The position numbers were made by a program, and so were the translations under genes. From Bog-159 sp049511415 (GTDB lineage: Bacteria > Acidobacteriota > Terriglobia > Bryobacterales > Bryobacteraceae), in contig JBEKYC010000029.1 in assembly GCA_049511415.1 (NCBI GenBank), positions 13,305-77,304 of the forward strand: DNA of 64,000 nucleotides, given 5' to 3'. The notes beneath the pieces were generated by a model that had not been told where the DNA came from, did not search any database, and worked only from the letters and a program-made list of their open reading frames with translations. Positions 1-5,861 of this stretch are shown piece by piece (position 1 is the first letter of the stretch; each line of letters opens with the position of its first letter).

Positions 1-2
1 GG

Positions 3-569
3 ATCACCTCGGGGGACACCGGGGCTTACCCGGATGGGCTAGTGCAGGCCACCGATGGGTACCTGTATGGCACGGATTACTACGGCGGCGCCAATGGGTA
101 TGGCGTCATCTTTAAAATGACCCTAGGTGGAGGACTGACCACTCTATACGACTTCTGCCCACCTGGAGGCCCCTCTTATTGCCCCGGCGGTGCCTACACC
201 GACGGCGCCCTGGTCCAGCACACGAACGGCACGCTGTATGGGGCGACTTATGGAGGTGGAATCGCTGGGACCTGCACCGGTGCCGGCGCCGAAGGATGCG
301 GCACGATCTTCAGCATGTCTGTGGGCTTGGGCCCGTTCGTTAAAACGCTTCCCACGTCCGGTAAAGTGGGTGCGGACGTCACGATCCTGGGAACTGGCCT
401 GAGCGGTGCCACCTCGGTTACATTCCACGGAACCGCGTCGTCGTTCACGGTCAACGCTACGGGCACATCTATCTCGACCACCGTACCTGCCGGCGCGACC
501 ACTGGCCCGGTCCAGGTTGTAACTCCCGGCGGCACGCTTTCAAGCAACGTGACTTTCAGGGTGCCGTGA
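3..569 (+). CDS. GloVer-repeat secreted protein with C-terminal IPT/TIG domain (5' end outside window)
   Basis: The reading frame is open from the first bases of the window, so only the C-terminal ~188 residues are seen. The first ~100 residues hold repeats of the pattern DGxLYGTTxxGG...GxIF (for example 'GTLYGATYGGG' and 'GCGTIFSM'), the signature of 'choice-anchored tandem repeat GloVer' proteins. Residues after about 115 ('FVKTLPTSGKVGADVTILG' to the end) form an immunoglobulin-like IPT/TIG domain, and the 'SNVTF' ending is typical of it. Such proteins are exported or cell-surface beta-rich proteins of unknown role. A collapsed relative lies at 5621-5861. The call is certain at family level; function is unknown. 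Confidence 0.75.
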   Translation: MTSGDTGAYPDGLVQATDGYLYGTDYYGGANGYGVIFKMTLGGGLTTLYDFCPPGGPSYCPGGAYTDGALVQHTNGTLYGATYGGGIAGTCTGAGAEGCGTIFSMSVGLGPFVKTLPTSGKVGADVTILGTGLSGATSVTFHGTASSFTVNATGTSISTTVPAGATTGPVQVVTPGGTLSSNVTFRVP

Positions 570-579
570 TAAGAGCCCC

Positions 580-593
580 GCCCGCTGGCGGGC
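580..593 (+). terminator. Short GC-rich hairpin after the GloVer gene
   Basis: GCCCGC and GCGGGC face each other 10 bases after the stop codon at 569. There is no run of T behind the stem, so this is at best a weak or Rho-assisted terminator. Confidence 0.3.
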
Positions 594-675
594 CGACGAC
601 GTGTGGTCGGGTGCTGGCGATGCGAAAACGAACGTTTTTGCAACGAATCCCACAAACCCGTTTTCTGTGGATTAC

Positions 676-733
676 AGCATTGCAAAAAGGTATTGCTTAA
701 TATAAACTAATGGCAATAGATTATTGCAATGCT
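676..733. promoter_or_regulatory. 58-bp nested dyad over the recombinase start codon (candidate recombinase binding or res site)
   Basis: Two inverted repeats share exactly one centre (704.5). The outer arms are AGCATTGCAA (676-685) and TTGCAATGCT (724-733), perfect over 10 bp. The inner arms are TATTGC (691-696) and GCAATA (713-718), perfect over 6 bp. All four half-sites contain ATTGC. The A+T-rich middle (697-712) includes TATAAA. The right outer arm includes the ATG of the recombinase (729). Serine resolvases and invertases bind such paired half-sites and often repress their own promoter, so a crossover site plus autoregulation is the simplest reading. The symmetry is seen directly; the role is inferred. 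Confidence 0.55.
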
Positions 734-1289
734 CATAGGCTATGCCCGAGTCTCAACCAACGATCAGGAGACCGCCACGCAAGTGGCGGCTTTGAAGGCG
801 GCCGGATGCGAGCGCATTTATCGTGAGAAGGCCTCCGGCGGCCGATGGGACCGGCCAGAACTCCACCGGCTCCTCGATCAACTCCGCAAAGGGGACGTGC
901 TCGTAGTATGGAAACTCGACCGATTGTCTCGCTCCCTCCGCGACGTGCTCACCATCATGGAGCGGCTCGGCGATTCCGGTGCGGGATTCCGCAGCCTGAC
1001 CGAAGCGATCGACACGACCACGCCGGCGGGAAGAATGATGATGCAGATGGTCGGGGCATTCGCTGAATTCGAAAGGGCCATGCTGCGGGAGCGCACGAAG
1101 GCGGGTCTGGATTCTGCGCGCCGGGAAGGACGCATTGGCGGACGCCGCCCTAAGCTGACGCCTCAACAACAGTCGGAGATCCGGAAGATGGTTTCAAAAG
1201 GCAGCAAGTCGGCAGCCGACGCCGCCCGCTTATTCAAGGTCCACCCCGCTACCGTCTCGCGGCTGCTGGCGCAGGCTTACGCCAAATAG
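729..1289 (+). CDS. Serine recombinase (resolvase/invertase family)
   Basis: The 186-residue protein has the usual length for Tn3-resolvase/Hin-Gin type enzymes. The N-terminal catalytic domain (~1-140) opens with 'LIGYARVSTNDQ', giving the nucleophile Ser9 next to Arg7. 'WKLDRLSRSLRD' supplies the conserved Arg cluster, and 'GAFAEFERAMLRERTKAGL' is the long dimerisation/DNA-arm helix. The last ~45 residues ('GRRPKLTPQQ...AADAARLFKVHPATVSRLL') are a C-terminal HTH_7 DNA-binding domain. Its start lies inside the nested dyad at 676-733. No partner transposase or TnpB is nearby. It could invert or resolve DNA, or be what remains of a small mobile element; the neighbouring CHAT gene ends abruptly 20 bp from its stop codon. 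Confidence 0.93.
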   Translation: MLIGYARVSTNDQETATQVAALKAAGCERIYREKASGGRWDRPELHRLLDQLRKGDVLVVWKLDRLSRSLRDVLTIMERLGDSGAGFRSLTEAIDTTTPAGRMMMQMVGAFAEFERAMLRERTKAGLDSARREGRIGGRRPKLTPQQQSEIRKMVSKGSKSAADAARLFKVHPATVSRLLAQAYAK

Positions 1290-1291
1290 CG

Positions 1292-1323
1292 TGCAAAGTT
1301 CTACGCCATTTAATTTGCAAAGT
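1292..1323. repeat. Direct repeat TGCAAAGT flanking the recombinase 3' side
   Basis: TGCAAAGT occurs at 1292-1299 and again at 1316-1323, in the same orientation, between the recombinase stop and the truncated end of the CHAT gene. The core TTTGCAA/ATTGCAA also occurs in the upstream dyad (680-685 and 724-729). These may be recombinase target sequences or an insertion scar; eight bases is too short to be sure. Confidence 0.35.
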
Positions 1324-3121
1324 GACACGCGCCATCCGGGACAATGACCACGTGCGCCTGTGCCGGGATGAGCGCTGCTACGGGACCAATCAGAGCCGCG
1401 GAAAGACGGTTCGCAGCGGCGCTCTGGGCGGCCATTAAATCCCAGCTTTTGATACCCTGCTGAAAGGCATCCACCAGTGACTCGATGCTCTGGGCAGGGC
1501 CCAGCGGAAAGTGCTGGATACCCGCCGGCGTGACCACCCAAACGTACGATTCAGCCGGCGCCAGCCAGTACGATAGGTAGATTCGACCCGAGCGGCGCGC
1601 CGCATCCCGCAGCGCGCGAGCGTTTGGCAGGTTAGCCGGCTTGGGCGCCGCCGCCCCGTTCAGGTGCGTGGTTTCAGTCAGTATGCGGGCGCGGCTGGAC
1701 TCCACCACTTCCAGAGCCCGATCCGGATCGCCGCTCCGCATCAGATATTCCACATAGTCTTGGTAGAACCGTATCAGGGACGCCAGGAAGGTCAGCTCGT
1801 ACTCATCCCGGGCCAGCCCTTCCTGATTCTTGTCGATAATCTGAATCGTCTTCTCAAAGTAAGTACGGGCCAACCGCGGGTTGCCGAGCTTCGCATAGAT
1901 CCTGGCTAATCCGGCGTTAGCCTCCCAAAGCACGGCCGCCTCGCCGACTTTGCTATCCAGCGCCTGCCGGTACAGCCGCGCTGCCTGATCGAACTGTTTG
2001 CGCCCGGCGGCGATGGTGGCGGCATTCAGGTTTGCGTACGCCTTTGTGGCCTGGCTTTCCGAGTATGCGGACTCATCGCGATTGGCCTTTTCGGCCGCAT
2101 CCCAGTTCCCGATTCCAGCCAAAGCGCTGGCCAGACTGCCGGTCCATCTGCGGATGTCGTCTTTCGAGAGACCTTTCGGCTCCAGGGCCTTGCGGTAGTA
2201 CTCGATCGCTTTGCCCGGATCGCCTTGCAGTTCCAGCGTACGGCCCATCTCGCCGTAAAGATTGGAACGCAATACGGGGGACTGGTTGCCCACCAGCCAG
2301 GTCAGCGCCTCCTGGCGCGCCTGGATAGCCCGATCGTAGTCGCCCAGGTTGGTGTAGCAGACGGCCTGATTGCTGTACGCGATGCCGACGGTCTGAGGCG
2401 CGGGCACGCGTTTGCCCGACTCCAGCGCCTGTTCAAAGAGCGCCATGGCCTCGTCGTAACGCTCGCGCTTGAGGGAGTTCAAGGCCAAATTGTTACAGGC
2501 CGCGGACAGGTTGTAGAGATCCTGCTGCTCCAGCGCGTGCTGTTTGGCCGCGATGAAGTATTCGCGCTCCTTCACCGTATTCCCAATCCGGTGTTGGACC
2601 GACCCTTCATAATTCTCCATTTCCGGCAGCAAATCGCGCTGGCCGGTCCGCACGGCTTCCTGGTAAGCGCCGTCCAATAGGTTGCGGCCGGCCAGGGCCT
2701 TGATTTTGTCGTCGGAAAAGTTGAAAAGAAAACCCTGCAACATACGGCGTCGCAGTTCGAGGGCGGAAAAGTCAGGACGGTTGGGAAAGTTCTGCGATAG
2801 CAGCGCGGCCGCCTTGCTGTCCTCGGCTAACTGAATCAGGCTTTCGGCTTCCTGGAGGCGGCATTTTGCGCGGCATGGCGCATCCGCCCCGCAAAGCCCG
2901 GCAGCCTGCGCGGCCCGTGCGGACGCTTCCTTGTAGTCGCCGTTGCGGAACGCCGAAAGCGCGGACCCATAGGTCGCCGCCGGCGCCTCGCGGTTTCGAT
3001 GACCGCAGGCGCAGAATAATAAAACGACGGTGAGGCGCCGCCAATCAGGTGCGCGGTGGTATGTACGTGCCGTTAGGGTCGGTCTCCCCGAATACTCCCT
3101 GGCCTTCGTTATCGCAGCCAA
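1310..3121 (-). CDS. TPR-CHAT protein, CHAT domain truncated
   Basis: The 603-residue product has a hydrophobic stretch near residues 30-40 ('LTVVLLFCACG'), many tetratricopeptide repeats over ~50-430, and the start of a CHAT caspase-like domain from ~490 ('GRIYLSYWLAPAESYVWVV', then 'QAHVVIVPDGACHFAN'-stop). CHAT domains normally run 150 or more residues past the 'VPDG' strand and carry the catalytic His and Cys there. Both are absent, so the protease is inactive or the gene is a remnant. The stop lies next to the recombinase gene. The ATG overlaps the upstream gene by 77 bp; no later in-frame start precedes the hydrophobic segment. It is the last gene of the sigma/anti-sigma operon, which suggests the CHAT protein was a target or effector of that switch. 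Confidence 0.75.
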   Translation of the reverse strand: MAAITKAREYSGRPTLTARTYHRAPDWRRLTVVLLFCACGHRNREAPAATYGSALSAFRNGDYKEASARAAQAAGLCGADAPCRAKCRLQEAESLIQLAEDSKAAALLSQNFPNRPDFSALELRRRMLQGFLFNFSDDKIKALAGRNLLDGAYQEAVRTGQRDLLPEMENYEGSVQHRIGNTVKEREYFIAAKQHALEQQDLYNLSAACNNLALNSLKRERYDEAMALFEQALESGKRVPAPQTVGIAYSNQAVCYTNLGDYDRAIQARQEALTWLVGNQSPVLRSNLYGEMGRTLELQGDPGKAIEYYRKALEPKGLSKDDIRRWTGSLASALAGIGNWDAAEKANRDESAYSESQATKAYANLNAATIAAGRKQFDQAARLYRQALDSKVGEAAVLWEANAGLARIYAKLGNPRLARTYFEKTIQIIDKNQEGLARDEYELTFLASLIRFYQDYVEYLMRSGDPDRALEVVESSRARILTETTHLNGAAAPKPANLPNARALRDAARRSGRIYLSYWLAPAESYVWVVTPAGIQHFPLGPAQSIESLVDAFQQGIKSWDLMAAQSAAANRLSAALIGPVAALIPAQAHVVIVPDGACHFAN

Positions 3122-3905
3122 GCTGCACTCGCACCATGGTAACCCTGCGTTCCCGGTCGTTCAGCAGAATTTCTCCGAAATAGATGACGCCGAAGCCGCG
3201 CACTGCCAATTGATGGCCGGGGATTTCCACATTGCCCAACCGGATGCTTCGCACGAACGATGCCAGCGCGTACGAGCCGGCCGTATAAGGAACCGGCTGA
3301 CCGAAGGCCACTGGCGCCTTGGCGCTGTCCTGTGCGAACGAGCAACTTTCGAAGAATTTTCGATTCGTGCGGTATTCGTTTTCCAGGTCCTGCCAGCGCG
3401 TCAGCCGCATCAGGTCGTCATTGAGTTGCGGTTCGATGGACTGCCCGTCGAGCGACAGGCCCACGAATTGCGGCCGCTGCGCGAACTCCACCGCCGGTTG
3501 CCCTTCGGAAGGGTGCCTGGAGCGCATGCTCAGCGACAGCTCCCGCGCCCGGAATTCGACCGGCCTACGATCGCCCGGCTGCTCCGGTCCCGGCCGGTTC
3601 GTGACCCGCACATCACTGACGGAGGCATCCACGGTCGTAACCGCGAAGTCCCCCTCGAAGGCTCCCCTGGCATGCGTGCGCGACGCGCCATAGGAGAATA
3701 CGTCCGCCAGTTCCGCCAGGATTTGGGGCTGGGGGATCTCGGACACCGACTCCCCACCGATCACCGGCAGACTGCTTTGCCCGGTGACTGGGTTGATCAC
3801 GGTTTTGGCCACGTTGCCGATCTTGGTCAGGAATACCGACGCGGCGACCGCGTTGCCATGAAATACGAAGCGTCGTGGAAATGCGCTTAGTGTGTCGTGA
3901 ACCAT
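3045..3905 (-). CDS. Conserved-context hypothetical protein of the sigma/anti-sigma/CHAT operon
   Basis: I do not recognise this 286-residue protein. It has no signal peptide or membrane segment. The sequence is mixed alpha/beta with several short strands ('ELSLSMRSRHPSEG', 'FAQRPQFVGLSLDG') and ends 'GETDPNGTYIPPRT'. A central helix-rich part (~165-195) contains 'LTRWQDLENEYRTNRKFF'. It sits 53 bp after the anti-sigma gene and overlaps the TPR-CHAT gene, so it is surely co-transcribed. A substrate, partner or regulator of the CHAT protein would be a fair guess from position only. Confidence 0.6.
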   Translation of the reverse strand: MVHDTLSAFPRRFVFHGNAVAASVFLTKIGNVAKTVINPVTGQSSLPVIGGESVSEIPQPQILAELADVFSYGASRTHARGAFEGDFAVTTVDASVSDVRVTNRPGPEQPGDRRPVEFRARELSLSMRSRHPSEGQPAVEFAQRPQFVGLSLDGQSIEPQLNDDLMRLTRWQDLENEYRTNRKFFESCSFAQDSAKAPVAFGQPVPYTAGSYALASFVRSIRLGNVEIPGHQLAVRGFGVIYFGEILLNDRERRVTMVRVQLGCDNEGQGVFGETDPNGTYIPPRT

Positions 3906-3958
3906 TCTTTTTCAACTCTCCTTCTCGGAATTTCCAGCGTGAACTGGATAGAGGCCTG

Positions 3959-4633
3959 TTACGGATTTCCCTTGGGTCCAGACCCGCCGGTGACTTCAAA
4001 TGGGTACTCGTCTCTATGATCCGGAGGACAGGTTATGGTCGCTTTGTACCGCCCGGGGTGCAGCGTAGCGGTGGGAATCAGCAGCTTAAGAACCAGCGCT
4101 TTAGCTTGCGCTTGCGCCTCGCCGTGCAGGCGTGCTCCATCCGCCCCTAGCGGCTGAATCTCCCAATGGTACTGCGATGCCGGATCCATAATATCGAAAT
4201 CCAATTCCACGAACTCGCCCGCGGCCGGCAGAACGATGCGGGCCGGCTCGCCCTTGGCCTGTGGCTCTATTGCGAAGGCCACCACGGTTTGCGGAGCGCG
4301 CGCCCTCTGCAGGGCCAGATATTCGTAACCGCTTCCCACCGATAAAAGGAGCAGGGCGGCGTAGGGCAGCGCGTGAAGGGCCATCGGCCATACGCGCCGC
4401 GCGGTTTTCAACTGCCGGACCTGGGCCGCAACGGGCTGCTCGGTCCGGAAGATGGGGCGGTGCAAGGTCGCTTCCGCGCCCCGCACCAGCAAGTAGGCCC
4501 TTCGCACGGCCTCCGAGCAAGTCGGACAATCGAAGAAATGTTCTTCAAACCGGCTGCGCTCCGCCTCCGGAAGCTCTCCCAGAGCGTAAAGCGTTGTCCA
4601 ATTTCGTTCCATTGCTTCGTCGTGACATGACAT
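3959..4633 (-). CDS. Zinc-finger anti-sigma factor (membrane-bound)
   Basis: The 224-residue protein begins with a ZAS/zf-HC2 type domain: 'ALGELPEAERSRFEEHFFDC' followed by PTC gives the H-x3-C-x2-C zinc motif near residues 31-38. One membrane helix follows at ~87-105 ('LHALPYAALLLLSVGSG'). The rest (~110-220) is an exported beta-rich domain that would sense or bind something outside the membrane. It lies 32 bp after the ECF sigma gene. Established knowledge: ZAS proteins hold ECF sigma factors at the membrane until a signal releases them. The signal is unknown here. Confidence 0.85.
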   Translation of the reverse strand: MSCHDEAMERNWTTLYALGELPEAERSRFEEHFFDCPTCSEAVRRAYLLVRGAEATLHRPIFRTEQPVAAQVRQLKTARRVWPMALHALPYAALLLLSVGSGYEYLALQRARAPQTVVAFAIEPQAKGEPARIVLPAAGEFVELDFDIMDPASQYHWEIQPLGADGARLHGEAQAQAKALVLKLLIPTATLHPGRYKATITCPPDHRDEYPFEVTGGSGPKGNP

Positions 4634-4665
4634 TGCGAAAGTCTCCGATTACCCTGTGTTCCGTA

Positions 4666-5292
4666 CTAGATCCTCGTTTCACCAGCCGCGTCTGTTTTGA
4701 TGCGGGCAAAAACCACGGACCGCAAACGCTTGATGGCTCGGCAAAGCCTGACGTTCAACCCCACGGGAGTGATCCCCAGTTCCCGAGCCATGCTTTCCCG
4801 GTCCCGCTTTCGCCAGTAAATCTCGGTAATGAGGTTTCTGTCTTCCTCCGAAATTTTCCTGAGATCGCTCAACAGAAGCTCCCTGATTTGCTCATCGATC
4901 AGCCACTTGTCGATCGGCACGATGTCGGCCGGCGGCTCGAAACCCTCGGGCCAGTCGCAGGTTGTATTTTGTTTGCGGAGATACTCAAGCACCACTCTGT
5001 CGCAGACGCCGCGCACAAACGCGCCAAACCGTTCCGGCTCGCGCACACCATCTTTATCCACCTGGATGAATACGCGCAGCATGGTCTCATTTCGCAGGTC
5101 TTCGGCCAGAGCATGGTCCCGGAAATCATAGCGCAGCTTGGCCTCCAGGATGGGCGTGAAATGGTAGACAAACCGATTGCATGTGGCTGGATCGCGCCGC
5201 TTCAAACCGTCGAGAAAATCGTGATCGAAGGTCATGAGATCCAAAACTGCCGATCCGCCACCCAGGCGCGGAATCTTTACGGGTTCTGTCAA
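4666..5292 (-). CDS. ECF-type RNA polymerase sigma factor
   Basis: The 208-residue protein shows sigma region 2 (~35-100, 'LRYDFRDHALAEDLRNETML...FGAFVRGVCDRVVLEYLRK') and region 4 (~145-200, 'ISEEDRNLITEIYWRKRDRESMARELGITPVGLNVRLCRAIKRLR') with a clear helix-turn-helix. It is the first gene of a minus-strand operon with its anti-sigma factor, an unknown protein and the TPR-CHAT protein. Sigma factors of this class usually control their own operon. No promoter motif could be assigned by eye. Confidence 0.9.
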   Translation of the reverse strand: MTEPVKIPRLGGGSAVLDLMTFDHDFLDGLKRRDPATCNRFVYHFTPILEAKLRYDFRDHALAEDLRNETMLRVFIQVDKDGVREPERFGAFVRGVCDRVVLEYLRKQNTTCDWPEGFEPPADIVPIDKWLIDEQIRELLLSDLRKISEEDRNLITEIYWRKRDRESMARELGITPVGLNVRLCRAIKRLRSVVFARIKTDAAGETRI

Positions 5293-5613
5293 AAGTGTGA
5301 CGTGAGATGGCGAAACATTACAGAAAAAGCAAAAAAAACTTTAGGCCGGAAAACCGGACGCCAATCCGGCAGGCCCGGCGGCTCGGATATTCCAGACAAA
5401 ACGCCAAAAAGAGATGGGGCGCGTCCCTTAAGCCATCCAGGGAATCGCTGATCGAATGTCGGAGAAGGTGCGGAAATTGCGGATGGAGGCGCACCGCACC
5501 AGCGATCCGATAACCGGCGCGAGGCGCCGATCGGTTGCGGACGTCGCTCCGCACTTCTTACCGTACTACCTCGCCGCCGCCAATCCCCGTTGCTAAGTTA
5601 CAGACCAGGAGGC
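5293..5613. other. Non-coding stretch upstream of the sigma gene
   Basis: This stretch must hold the promoter of the sigma operon. An A-rich tract lies at about 5322-5341. A 46-codon plus-strand frame (5456-5596, ATG start, product begins MSEKVRKLRMEAHR) is present, but no ribosome site or relative was recognised, so it is not called as a gene. Confidence 0.35.
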
Positions 5614-5620
5614 ATGCTCC

Positions 5621-5861
5621 GTGGACCTCGTATTGTTACCAATCGCAAGGTTCGGCTGGCGATCGTTTCTGGCGTGCGCTGTGTGGCTCGCCGGCGGCGC
5701 CCTGGCGTTCAGCCAAACCGAAACCGGGCGGCGTAGTATACGGCACGACCCAGATTGGCGGTAATAATGGCTGCCAGTTAGGATTCGGCGGGACCGGTTG
5801 CGGCATCGTATTCCAATTGGTTCCAGCTACCGCGTCCGCTTCCCGGCGGCGGCGGCCCTAG
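5621..5861 (+). pseudogene. Collapsed GloVer-repeat protein gene (signal peptide joined to last repeat, frameshifted)
   Basis: A strong ribosome site AGGAGG (5607-5612) precedes GTG at 5621. That frame encodes a signal peptide (about residues 10-35, ending 'LAGGALAFSQTETG') and then stops at 5762-5764. In another frame, from about 5728, the sequence continues as one clear GloVer unit: 'VVYGTTQIGGNNGC' then 'GTGCGIVFQLVP'. So the front and one repeat of a GloVer protein survive and the middle is lost, with a frame change at ~5725-5735. The 3' end overlaps the last codons of the convergent kinase gene. A relative ends at 569, so the sigma-CHAT operon lies between two members of one family. Confidence 0.6.

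Noticed and set aside
729..1289. Serine recombinase as part of an IS607-type insertion sequence
   Set aside because: IS607 enzymes have an N-terminal MerR-type DNA-binding domain and usually a TnpB partner. This protein has a C-terminal HTH and no TnpB is near.
5456..5596. 46-codon plus-strand frame upstream of the sigma gene
   Set aside because: The product is not implausible, but there is no ribosome site, no known relative and it lies in the likely sigma promoter region. Mentioned only in the gap entry.
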